17,123 bases of DNA from a bacterium (GTDB lineage Bacteria > Zhuqueibacterota > Zhuqueibacteria > Thermofontimicrobiales > Thermofontimicrobiaceae): assembly GCA_011046315.1 (NCBI GenBank), contig DSAU01000291.1:1-17123 (forward strand), read 5' to 3'. The notes below the pieces were generated by a model. The model ran no database searches and was not told the DNA's origin. It saw nothing but the letters and a program-made list of their open reading frames with translations. Shown here one piece after another: positions 1 through 7,180 of this stretch. The position numbers and the translations under genes are program-made. Each line of letters starts with the position of its first letter. The first letter of the stretch is position 1.

Positions 1-6
1 ACATTA

Positions 7-2694
7 GTGGGATATACTTTATTGATGTCGATTATGTTTGCCCTCATTGACACTTCAAAAAAGAAGGATCACGTCAGAATGCAATCGTCAATTTTCAGCG
101 ACTTTTCAAATTACTTTTTTCGCGAGGAAATAAAATCCAATCTGCTCAAATTCGACTGGATGGCAGTCCGGAAAATTCGCACAGCAGGCCAGGTGATCAC
201 CGTCGATGTTTTAAAACATCTCAAAGATATATTTAAAGATGATCAAGTATTGTTCATCATCATCTCAGGACAGGCCGGCAGCGGAAAAACCAAGCTGCTC
301 TACGAGTTTGCACGGGATAGCAAAAAGAACAGTTGTTTTTTCGCCGATTGGCAAAACAAAACAGTGGTTCAAGAAAAGTTAGCCGATGAATTCAAGCAAG
401 TTCCGACATCAGCTAAGGCGATCGTTCTGGATGATGCCGACCGAGACGCTAAAGGCGCAATTCAATTTTGTCTGCAGCTCGCCTCCTCCGGCGTCAAATT
501 TATTCTGGTAACGCGCTTTGCTGATGACTTTGCCAGATTATTAAAAGAATTTCAGATTACGCGAACAGTGAAATTTGAGTTGTTGGAAATGGATGACCTG
601 AAAGCCATGCTGGAATTTAACCAGGACGAATGGTTGACGCTTGATATTAAAGAGAAGCTGGCAAGGCTTGCGGCTGGAAATCTCGATGTACTATGCGTTG
701 CCCACGAATATATCGATAATAAATTGCAGCAAAAAAATGATTTAGACGTATCATCGCTGCTTTCCGACATTTCCGACCGGCAGCAGTTGTTTGACCTTAT
801 CAAAAACGATCTTTACAGCGAGTATGGGGATCAAACGCTGGAGCTGATTGCGCGCACGACGCTGTTTCAGGGGCTGGATCGCAGCGATCCGTTTTGCAAA
901 CACTCCTTTCGTTCTTACATTCAGCTCAGAAGTTTGAATTATTTTTACGTTCAAAAGGACAAAATCTTCTTTAAACCGGCAATATTGGGAGAATATCTCA
1001 CCCTTCAATACTGCTTTTCCGGAGGAGAGATCCAAAATGTGGTCAACCGCATCCTTGATGAGGCAACGCCGGAACAACTGAAAAAATTTCTCTCTTCCCT
1101 GATCATCATGTACAAATCGCAACCGATGCCGGCTTTGAAAGACTGCGCCGGGTTGATTTTGGCTGCCGCCGGACATAAATCGATCAATGATAGCGACCTG
1201 GCTCGCCTGCTGCTCGATTTTCACCTGGGCTTCGGTGATGCAAAACCGATTATCGCTTCCATTCCGGAAATTGTTGAGTTGGAAGTCCGTGCGCCGGAGC
1301 CCGAATTGATTAACCAACTGGCGATCTTTTTTGCTGAAAACAAACTTTATCGTAGCGCCGCCAAAAATTGGGAGCATTTGTTGGAAGTGGCGCGCCAGAA
1401 AAATCTTGATGGCTGGTTGACCGTTTCTTATAACAATTTGGGGTTGGTCTATCAGAGTCTGGGGGAGATGGACAATGCAATTGAATGTTATCAACTGGCG
1501 CATGATCGGTTTGAAGCCGCCGGTGAAACAGCAGGAGTTATTCAGAGCCTGCTCAATCTGGCGCAAGTTCATCAAAACAAGGGCGATTGGCAGCGCGCCG
1601 TTAAAGCGCTAAAAAAAGCAGTGCAGGAATGTGAGCAAACAGGCGATTCTGGAGCAGCAGCGCGCGCTCACATTAAAATTGCTCAGACATATCGGCGTCA
1701 ACAGGAAAATAACGATGCACTTGAGCACTATCACGCTGCAACAGCATTGTTCAAAAAAACCAACGATAGCAAAGGACTAATTCAGGTTTACGGAAATCTG
1801 GGTATTATATATAAAACACGCAACGAACTGGATTCCGCAGAAGAGTATTTTAATAAAGCGTTAAAGATTGCCCAGGCTATGAATGATGTGAAAAGTATGG
1901 CATATACTTATAATAACCTGGCGCTGGTGTACCAGCAAAGAAATGAATACCAGCAAGCTATTGATAACTATCAAAAAGCAGTCGATTATTTTACTGAAAC
2001 AAACGATCACAAAAGCCTGGCAATGGCGCTGTCCAACATTGCGCTGATTCGCCAATCCAATGAAGAATGGGACGATGCGCTCGAACTTTACGAAAAAGCA
2101 ATTACCGAAATAGACTCGATCGGTGATCAGGCTGGCGCCGCGGATACCTTTCACAATCTGGGGCTTATTTACCAGAAAAAGGGCGAATGGCGGCAAGCCG
2201 CGGAATGGTATCAAAAAGCGATCCGAGCCTATGACAAATTAGACCTGGGGGAGATCGCTGAAATTTATGGAAATCTCGCGGTGGTACTGCTGAAACAAAA
2301 TCTGATCGACGAGGCAATTCAGGCGTTTCTTAAAACCAACACCATCATGGAGCAGAAAAAGGATTTTGACGGAACGGCGAAAACCAGCGCCAACCTGGGT
2401 CTGGCTTATTTTGTGCAGGGCGAATTTGAAAAAGCGATACGACTGTTGAACCAGGCGCTGTTTTATTATTTAAAACAAAACGCCCGTGAAAGCATTAAAG
2501 AAATCACTCAAGAATTTAAAACGATTCAGCAAAAAATATCCCCGGCGGAATTCAACCGAATCGCTGACGAAACTCTCAATAGTTTATCAGAAAACGGCGT
2601 TACCTGGGGAGATACCACGGTGGTTTCTGCGGATGAGATCAGGAATATTTTATCGAAAATCAAACTTAAAAAAATCAGCCGCGAAGGGACCTGA
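7..2694 (+). CDS. STAND-like P-loop NTPase with C-terminal TPR array (5' end uncertain)
   Basis: Large protein of about 895 residues counted from a GTG at 7. An ATG at 25 is also in frame, neither has a clear ribosome site, and no stop precedes them, so the gene may begin outside the window. A Walker A motif, GQAGSGKT, lies at residues 88-95. A Walker B-like AIVLDDAD is at 138-145 and a sensor-like KFILVTR at 164-170. This order fits AAA+/STAND NTPases. Residues about 200-430 look like the helical and winged-helix linker of such proteins. From about 434 to 825 there are TPRs: the conserved N-(L/I)-(G/A) position recurs at residues 478, 518, 558, 598, 638, 678, 718, 758 and 798, exactly 40 apart. 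STAND proteins usually sense a ligand through the repeats and switch on an effector by ATP-driven oligomerisation; some act in phage defence. No effector domain is visible here. It could lie upstream or be absent. Function is inferred. Confidence 0.85.
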   Translation: MGYTLLMSIMFALIDTSKKKDHVRMQSSIFSDFSNYFFREEIKSNLLKFDWMAVRKIRTAGQVITVDVLKHLKDIFKDDQVLFIIISGQAGSGKTKLLYEFARDSKKNSCFFADWQNKTVVQEKLADEFKQVPTSAKAIVLDDADRDAKGAIQFCLQLASSGVKFILVTRFADDFARLLKEFQITRTVKFELLEMDDLKAMLEFNQDEWLTLDIKEKLARLAAGNLDVLCVAHEYIDNKLQQKNDLDVSSLLSDISDRQQLFDLIKNDLYSEYGDQTLELIARTTLFQGLDRSDPFCKHSFRSYIQLRSLNYFYVQKDKIFFKPAILGEYLTLQYCFSGGEIQNVVNRILDEATPEQLKKFLSSLIIMYKSQPMPALKDCAGLILAAAGHKSINDSDLARLLLDFHLGFGDAKPIIASIPEIVELEVRAPEPELINQLAIFFAENKLYRSAAKNWEHLLEVARQKNLDGWLTVSYNNLGLVYQSLGEMDNAIECYQLAHDRFEAAGETAGVIQSLLNLAQVHQNKGDWQRAVKALKKAVQECEQTGDSGAAARAHIKIAQTYRRQQENNDALEHYHAATALFKKTNDSKGLIQVYGNLGIIYKTRNELDSAEEYFNKALKIAQAMNDVKSMAYTYNNLALVYQQRNEYQQAIDNYQKAVDYFTETNDHKSLAMALSNIALIRQSNEEWDDALELYEKAITEIDSIGDQAGAADTFHNLGLIYQKKGEWRQAAEWYQKAIRAYDKLDLGEIAEIYGNLAVVLLKQNLIDEAIQAFLKTNTIMEQKKDFDGTAKTSANLGLAYFVQGEFEKAIRLLNQALFYYLKQNARESIKEITQEFKTIQQKISPAEFNRIADETLNSLSENGVTWGDTTVVSADEIRNILSKIKLKKISREGT

Positions 2695-2776
2695 CAACTT
2701 TAGTCTGAGCCCGGAGTCTTTGAATCTCTCTTCATGGTAATAATTAAAAATTTTTCTCAGCATCGGCTGTAACACT

Positions 2777-2828
2777 AAATCTTTAAATTGCCGGAAAAAG
2801 TTCTACCGTTTACGATTTGAAGATTTTT
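2777..2828 (+). terminator. Probable terminator between convergent genes
   Basis: A 12-bp stem pairs 2777-2788 (AAATCTTTAAAT) with 2815-2826 (ATTTGAAGATTT), with a single G-T wobble, and the right arm runs into five T. The stem is AT-rich and the loop is long (26 nt, with a possible inner CGG/CCG pairing), so it is weaker than a textbook terminator. It lies between the ends of the TPR gene and the facing nuclease gene, where a terminator serving one or both strands would be expected. Confidence 0.45.
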
Positions 2829-2838
2829 GTTATGTTGT

Positions 2839-3564
2839 TTATATATTACTATCTTCTGAGATGCCAAACACCATCAGGGGTGTTTCATAATGTTCACCAT
2901 ATATTTCCAGATCATCTTTAACCTTTTTAAGACTTACTTCGCCGCCAGAGATGCGAGTAATCAATATTGCTACCTTCAATTTATGCATCCGATGTAACAT
3001 CATGAATCTAAAAAAATCTCGGTGTAACACGTCAACAACGCTGGATTTATCAACCGATTCCACTTCAACCCCAATTTTATTTTTGAAAGCATCGCAACGA
3101 TATCTACCCAATAGAGGAACTTCTGTTGACCATCCTGCTTTTTTGAAAGACTGCACAATATCAGCGTGAGTAACCTTTTTAGCGGAGCGGATTATTTGAC
3201 TGATATTGTTATACTCTTCGCCAAGAAGTTGTTTTGCATCATTTATTTCATATTGCTCAATCTTGATACACATATTAATAGCCTCACAAGATAAAAGATT
3301 TTCACTGGAAGCTGCTTCATTATCGACATGTGATAATAGGCGGTACTTACCTCTGGAAACTCTTTCAAGAACACGTTGACTATTTGGTACTTTAGAAGAA
3401 GAATTTCCTTTAAGAGATAGAGGAACCATATCCGCCATCGCAGTGCCAAAATCTTTCCATTTATTTTTATATTTTTTGTTTACCCAATCCTCGATTTCTT
3501 GTCTTGTCCTTACCCCCAACAAATCCTTAAAAGCTTCAACGATGGCTTCACATTGGGTTGGCAT
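2839..3564 (-). CDS. Restriction-endonuclease-like protein, BglII-type PD-(D/E)XK core
   Basis: A 241-residue protein on the - strand. The ATG at 3564 has a GAGGG ribosome site 8 nt upstream on that strand. The core runs from about residue 132 to 236. RCDAFKNKIGVEVES places D158, E167 and E169 as D-x8-E-x-E on the two strands of a PD-(D/E)XK fold. The same spacing is known for BglII (D84, E93, Q95), and the following D/F-rich helix and the strand KVAILIT fit that family. Residues 1-77 look like a separate helical, winged-helix-like domain (CEAIVEAFKDLL to RGKYRLL) that could bind DNA. No methyltransferase is seen within the window, so either the partner lies elsewhere or this is not a classical restriction enzyme. 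It faces the STAND-TPR gene, which suggests an accessory or defence locus. Family assignment is by motif only. Confidence 0.6.
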   Translation of the reverse strand: MPTQCEAIVEAFKDLLGVRTRQEIEDWVNKKYKNKWKDFGTAMADMVPLSLKGNSSSKVPNSQRVLERVSRGKYRLLSHVDNEAASSENLLSCEAINMCIKIEQYEINDAKQLLGEEYNNISQIIRSAKKVTHADIVQSFKKAGWSTEVPLLGRYRCDAFKNKIGVEVESVDKSSVVDVLHRDFFRFMMLHRMHKLKVAILITRISGGEVSLKKVKDDLEIYGEHYETPLMVFGISEDSNI

Positions 3565-3711
3565 CCGCTTTTCCCTCTTTGCTTTTAATTAGTATTTTTG
3601 TGGATTTTCCATTCAGCGGTTACATCATATTTCCATAACCTTACAATCTTTTAGAATTTCTGTTTTTTTGCTCTATCTAAATTTGTTGCAAAACTTATAC
3701 CAAAAAGCTAT

Positions 3712-3747
3712 TTGGTTAACCTAAATAAAATATTCTACTTTAACCAA
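3712..3747. promoter_or_regulatory. Operator-like inverted repeat in the divergent gap
   Basis: Perfect 8-bp arms TTGGTTAA (3712-3719) and TTAACCAA (3740-3747) are separated by 20 AT-rich bases. The left arm overlaps a second palindrome, GGTTAACC (3714-3721). It sits in the roughly 400-bp gap between the divergent nuclease and ispE genes. Apart from this repeat and the ispE promoter, I see nothing in 3565-3973. It could be a repressor site or a weak hairpin; chance is not excluded in such AT-rich sequence. Confidence 0.3.
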
Positions 3748-3852
3748 CCTGTTTTCAAAGATGCTTTCACACCATTTTTTGCCATCGCAATGTTATTCAC
3801 CACCAAAGCAATACATTCACTTCAGCTCAACCTGAACTGTAACAAAAAAACA

Positions 3853-3883
3853 TTGACAAATTAAAAAAAAATGAGTAAGTTTG
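3853..3883 (+). promoter_or_regulatory. Promoter of the ispE cluster (TTGACA / TAnnTTTG)
   Basis: TTGACA at 3853-3858 is followed after 17 bases by TAAGTTTG at 3876-3883. The second box matches the TAnnTTTG -7 element known from Bacteroidetes and related FCB bacteria better than the classical TATAAT. The run of A between the boxes is typical of strong promoters. Transcription would start near 3890, about 85 nt before the likely ispE start, and could feed the downstream genes. Confidence 0.55.
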
Positions 3884-3973
3884 CCCGCCACTGGTTATTT
3901 TCGATAAATTATTTGTGACCGGGCAGAAATACTTTTAAAAGAAAACTTGACTGGTTTGGAGCAGTTTGTTCTG

Positions 3974-4858
3974 ATGCAACAGCTTTTAATTAAATCTCAC
4001 GCTAAAATCAATATCGGGCTGAAAATTTTATCGCGTCGTGCAGATGGTTATCATAACATTGAAACGATATTTCAAGAGCTTGATTTATGTGACGAAATCA
4101 GATTAGCCAAATCCACTACCCCAATGATCAAGATTAGCAGCAACGTTGCTCAATTACCGACAGGAGCTGAAAATATTTGCTATCGCGCGATAGAATCGGT
4201 GCAAAGCCTCACCGGAGAAACAGCGGGAGTTGACATTTATATCAATAAGCGGATTCCACTTGGGGCAGGATTGGGGGGCGGAAGCAGCAACGCAGCAGCG
4301 GTATTGAAAGGATACTGTGAGCTGTATCAGCTAAAAATTGCTCCAGACACATTGATTCAAGTCGCCTCCAAACTGGGGGCTGACGTACCCTTTTTTCTGG
4401 AGGGCGGCGCCGCCCTGGCAACCGGTATTGGAGATAAACTTGAGCCGATACATTTGCCGTCTGATTATTATTGCGTTTTAGCTTATCCAAATATAGAAAT
4501 ATCTACGAAATGGGCTTACAAAAATATTAATTTTAGCTTGACAAAAACAAAAAAAATTATTAAATTACCATCCATTGCACTTAATCAAATTGATTTTTTT
4601 GAGATAAGAGAGTTCGTTGAAAATGACTTCGAGGGGATTGTTTTTAAAAGACATCCTGGGATTGCAGCGTTAAAAAAAATTCTTTATCAGCAGGGGGCTT
4701 TTTTCGCAAGTCTGTCAGGAAGCGGATCCACGATGTATGGTTTGTTCACTTCAGAGCAAATTGCGAAACAGGCAGTGTTTCATTTACCTGAATCTTGTCA
4801 GAAATTTTTAACCAAGCCTGAGGTTAGCCAGCACAAAAATAAGGAACAACTGAAATAA
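3974..4858 (+). CDS. ispE: 4-diphosphocytidyl-2-C-methyl-D-erythritol kinase
   Basis: GHMP-family kinase that phosphorylates the 2-hydroxyl of CDP-methylerythritol in the non-mevalonate isoprenoid pathway, in the cytosol. From the ATG at 3974 it is 294 residues, the normal family length. The start motif SHAKINIGLKIL carries the conserved Lys (about K11). RADGYHNIET follows, then the ATP-binding loop IPLGAGLGGGSS (about 94-105) and LGADVPFF with the catalytic Asp (about D137). The C-terminal GHMP motif is SLSGSGSTMYGLF. An in-frame TTG at 3947 would add nine residues, but other family members begin just before the AKIN motif, and GGAG at 3958-3961 lies 12 nt before the ATG, so 3974 is preferred. 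First gene of the conserved ispE-spoVG-prs-rplY-pth block. Confidence 0.95.
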   Translation: MQQLLIKSHAKINIGLKILSRRADGYHNIETIFQELDLCDEIRLAKSTTPMIKISSNVAQLPTGAENICYRAIESVQSLTGETAGVDIYINKRIPLGAGLGGGSSNAAAVLKGYCELYQLKIAPDTLIQVASKLGADVPFFLEGGAALATGIGDKLEPIHLPSDYYCVLAYPNIEISTKWAYKNINFSLTKTKKIIKLPSIALNQIDFFEIREFVENDFEGIVFKRHPGIAALKKILYQQGAFFASLSGSGSTMYGLFTSEQIAKQAVFHLPESCQKFLTKPEVSQHKNKEQLK

Positions 4859-4887
4859 ATTATCAGTCAGAAGGGTGTGGTTATTTT

Positions 4888-4938
4888 CTGTTATCTGATG
4901 TTACCGGAATTCCCGAGCGAATGGTAACAAAATAACAG
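4888..4938 (+). promoter_or_regulatory. Two-part hairpin between ispE and spoVG
   Basis: Outer arms CTGTTAT (4888-4894) and ATAACAG (4932-4938) pair over 7 bp. Inner arms TGTTACC (4899-4905) and GGTAACA (4923-4929) pair over another 7 bp. A small internal loop (CTGA opposite AA) separates them and a 17-nt loop caps the stem. No T-run follows, so it does not look like an intrinsic terminator. It lies about 90 nt before the spoVG start and could be an RNA processing site, an mRNA stabiliser or a protein-binding element. Confidence 0.5.
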
Positions 4939-5024
4939 TCAATTCAAAATGATAATCATGGAATTTGGCATTCATTTTTTCTTAATTTAAACGATGAAAA
5001 TCACCATACGGGAGAGAGGAAGGA

Positions 5025-5321
5025 ATGGAAATAACAGAAATTACCGTTACCCTGCGCAACGAAGATAAATTAAAAGCTTTTGTCAACATCACATTTGATG
5101 ACAAGTTTGTCGTTCGCGGATTGAAAGTGATTAAAGGGGCAAACGGTTTTTTTATAAGTATGCCCAGTCGCAAAATGCCCGATGGAACCTTTAAAGATAT
5201 CGCTCATCCAATTAATAAAGAGTTTCGTGACTTTATCGAAAAAGTCATTCTTGAGAAATATAATGAAACCTTAGAACAAGAAAAATCTAAAAACAAATCG
5301 AATATCGAATATCCAAATTAG
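5025..5321 (+). CDS. spoVG: SpoVG family nucleic-acid-binding regulator
   Basis: A 98-residue protein with the family signatures ITEITVTLRNEDKLKAF at the N-terminus and FFISMPSRKMPDGTFKDIAHP in the middle, followed by a C-terminal helix and a Lys/Asn-rich tail. SpoVG proteins form small dimers that bind DNA and RNA; they act in septation and sporulation control in Bacillus and as regulators in Spirochaetes and staphylococci. There is no sign that this organism sporulates, so a general regulatory role is more likely. The purine-rich GGGAGAGAGGAAGG directly upstream is a strong ribosome site for the ATG at 5025. It sits between ispE and tRNA-Gln/prs, as in many bacteria, and its stop is only 9 nt from the tRNA, which implies a joint transcript. 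Confidence 0.93.
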   Translation: MEITEITVTLRNEDKLKAFVNITFDDKFVVRGLKVIKGANGFFISMPSRKMPDGTFKDIAHPINKEFRDFIEKVILEKYNETLEQEKSKNKSNIEYPN

Positions 5322-5330
5322 AATATTTTT

Positions 5331-5402
5331 TGGGGCGTAGCCAAGCGGAAAGGCACAGGGTTTTGGTCCCTGCATTCGGGGGTTCGAATCCTCCCGCCCC
5401 AG
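5331..5402 (+). tRNA. tRNA-Gln (anticodon TTG)
   Basis: A 72-nt cloverleaf. The acceptor arm TGGGGCG (5331-5337) pairs with CGCCCCA (5395-5401), with discriminator G at 5402. The D-stem is GCC/GGC. The anticodon stem CAGGG/CCCTG (5356-5360, 5368-5372) encloses the loop TTTTGGT, giving anticodon TTG for Gln. The T-arm is GGGGG-TTCGAAT-CCTCC with one G-T pair. CCA is not encoded. The gene begins 9 nt after the spoVG stop. A tRNA-Gln between ispE and prs is also known in other phyla, so its place here is conserved rather than the result of an insertion. Confidence 0.96.
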
Positions 5403-5573
5403 CATCCCGCACAGCGGGGCACCATCATCACATTCGCCGAATGACGAGAGTCGTCACGGGAGCAATTCAAACAGCAGAATTGATAGAATTATAACAGGTT
5501 TTTTGTCTTGCGTCCCGCTTTGCGGGATTTGCTCCTTTTGATTTTCGTCATTTTTTTATTTATGGTTTTTCTG
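5403..5573 (+). promoter_or_regulatory. Highly structured leader between tRNA-Gln and prs
   Basis: Several hairpins are packed into this 171-nt spacer: CCCGC-ACA-GCGGG (5406-5418), ATTC-GCC-GAAT (about 5432-5442), TGACGA-GAG-TCGTCA (5442-5456) and TCCCGC-TTT-GCGGGA (5513-5527). GGAGCAA (5459-5465) is also perfectly complementary to TTGCTCC (5529-5535), which would enclose the last hairpin. The last hairpin is followed by a mostly T-rich stretch containing a run of seven T, so it may work as an attenuator of prs. The first and last hairpins share the CCCGC/GCGGG stem and may be copies of a dispersed repeat. It could also include the cleavage signal for tRNA 3' maturation. The structure is seen; the role is inferred. 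Confidence 0.45.
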
Positions 5574-6509
5574 ATGGCAAATTCTTTAAAAATATTTTCA
5601 GGCACTTCCAGCCGAACCCTGGCTGAAAAAATCGCCGCCTATCTGGATATATCGCTTGGCGACTCAATCATTAATCGATTCAGTGACGGCGAAATCTGGG
5701 TAAAATATAACGAAAATATTCGCGGTAGCGACGTTTTTATTGTCCAGTCAACTTATGCACCGGCGGAAAATTTCATGGAGCTTTTGATCATGATCGACGC
5801 AGCAAGACGATCATCAGCGCGGCGTATCACCGCGGTTATCCCCTACTTCGGATATGCGCGTCAGGATCGAAAAGATCAGCCGCGAGTTGCGATTACAGCA
5901 AAACTGGTCGCCAATTTAATCTGCAACGCCGGAGCAGAACGGGTATTGACGATGGATTTACACGCGGCACAGATTCAAGGTTTCTTTGATATCCCGGTGG
6001 ACCATCTTTACTCATCGCCGATTTTTTCGGAACATTTTAAAAAAAAAGCCATTCAGGATTTGGTCGTATTATCACCTGACATTGGCGGAGTGAAGATGGC
6101 GCGCGCCTATGCCAAACGGCTTAAAGCGCCGCTGGCAATTATTGATAAGCGCAGATCCGGTCCCAATAAAGCAGAGGTAATGCATTTAATCGGATCTGTT
6201 AAAAATAAAAACGTGTTGATTGTCGATGACATTGTGGACACTGCGGGAACCCTGGCAAAGGCAGCGGAACGAGCAGCAAATGATGGTGCAAAAAACGTAT
6301 TCGCTGCCTGCACTCATCCCATTCTTTCCGGGGATGCAATTAAAAACATTCAGCAAGCCAAACTTACCAAACTTGTTGTTATGGACACCATCCCGCTTCC
6401 CAAAGAAAAGCAGTTGCCCAACATAACAGTGTTGTCAGTTGCTAATATGTTTGGCAATGCGATAAAACGAATTCATAATGAAGAATCTATAAGTATTTTG
6501 TTTGATTAA
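5574..6509 (+). CDS. prs: Ribose-phosphate diphosphokinase (PRPP synthetase)
   Basis: Makes 5-phosphoribosyl 1-diphosphate from ribose 5-phosphate and ATP, for purine, pyrimidine, His, Trp and NAD synthesis; cytosolic, hexameric in class I. From the ATG at 5574 it has 311 residues, close to the usual length of about 315. It starts with MANSLKIFSGTSS. Motifs in order are RFSDGEIWV, the ATP-binding YFGYARQDRK, the Mg-binding DLHAAQIQGFF, and the PRPP loop VLIVDDIVDTAGT. In-frame codons reach back to 5508, but that stretch covers the TCCCGC/GCGGGA hairpin and would add an unusual hydrophobic segment, so the internal ATG is the start. No clear ribosome site precedes it. It is 26 nt upstream of rplY and probably shares its transcript. 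Confidence 0.96.
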   Translation: MANSLKIFSGTSSRTLAEKIAAYLDISLGDSIINRFSDGEIWVKYNENIRGSDVFIVQSTYAPAENFMELLIMIDAARRSSARRITAVIPYFGYARQDRKDQPRVAITAKLVANLICNAGAERVLTMDLHAAQIQGFFDIPVDHLYSSPIFSEHFKKKAIQDLVVLSPDIGGVKMARAYAKRLKAPLAIIDKRRSGPNKAEVMHLIGSVKNKNVLIVDDIVDTAGTLAKAAERAANDGAKNVFAACTHPILSGDAIKNIQQAKLTKLVVMDTIPLPKEKQLPNITVLSVANMFGNAIKRIHNEESISILFD

Positions 6510-6535
6510 CAATATTTGAAAAATGGAGTGAAATA

Positions 6536-7168
6536 ATGGCAGAAGTCCTATTGCAGGCGCAGCAGCGAGAAAAAACCGGAAAGGGTAATGCAAAAAAAAT
6601 GAGAAAACTGGGAAAGGTGCCGGGCGTTTTTTATGCGCATAATGAAAAAAGCATCCTAATCCAACTGAATGAAATCGAACTCATCAAAGTATTGTCAGCA
6701 AAAACCGGCTTAATCGACATAAAAATAGAAGATAAACGCAAAAGAAAAGCGATCATTAAAGAAGCGCAAACCGATCCGGTTAAACAGACCATCAACCATG
6801 TGGATATTATGGGCGTAAGGTTGAAAGAAAAGGTAATTGTAACGGTACCCATACATGTCATTGGCGAAGCAGTCGGCGTTAAGGAGCAGGGCGGAATTTT
6901 GCATCAATCGCTTCGAGAAATTGAAGTGAGCTGTTTGCCACTGGACATCCCCGAATATATCGAAATCGATGTAACTAATTTAAAAATCGGGGACTCGCTG
7001 ACAGTCGAACAGCTTGCCGCTGAAAATGTCGCTTTGCTATTGGATGCTGATCAATCCATCGTATCGGTGTTAGCGCCAACCATTGCTAAAGAAGAAAAAG
7101 AAGAAGAAGAAATCATTGCTGAAGAGGAGTTAGAAGAAGAAGAAACCTCGGAACATAGTGACGACTAA
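6536..7168 (+). CDS. rplY: 50S ribosomal protein L25, Ctc type
   Basis: Binds 5S rRNA in the large subunit. The 210-residue form includes the N-terminal L25 domain (about 1-90, with TGKGNAKKMRKLGKVPGVFY) and the C-terminal TL5/Ctc domain (about 95-180), as in the Bacillus general stress protein Ctc, rather than the short E. coli form. Residues 185-210 form a very acidic Glu-rich tail. GGAG lies about 8 nt before the ATG at 6536. It follows prs and precedes pth by only 12 nt, the classic prs-rplY-pth order, in which a ribosome component is coupled to peptidyl-tRNA recycling. Confidence 0.95.
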   Translation: MAEVLLQAQQREKTGKGNAKKMRKLGKVPGVFYAHNEKSILIQLNEIELIKVLSAKTGLIDIKIEDKRKRKAIIKEAQTDPVKQTINHVDIMGVRLKEKVIVTVPIHVIGEAVGVKEQGGILHQSLREIEVSCLPLDIPEYIEIDVTNLKIGDSLTVEQLAAENVALLLDADQSIVSVLAPTIAKEEKEEEEIIAEEELEEEETSEHSDD

Positions 7169-7180
7169 TCCGGCTTTCTA

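Noticed and set aside
751..1575. 274-codon open frame on the - strand
   Set aside because: Lies wholly inside the STAND-TPR gene in antisense. Composition is that of a shadow frame, with no recognisable domain.
5025..5321. SpoVG as evidence for a spore-forming Firmicute
   Set aside because: SpoVG and this gene order occur outside Firmicutes, and the ispE promoter looks FCB-like.
5508..5573. N-terminal extension of prs with a hydrophobic stretch
   Set aside because: PRPP synthetases are soluble and begin at the internal ATG at 5574. The extension covers the TCCCGC/GCGGGA hairpin.
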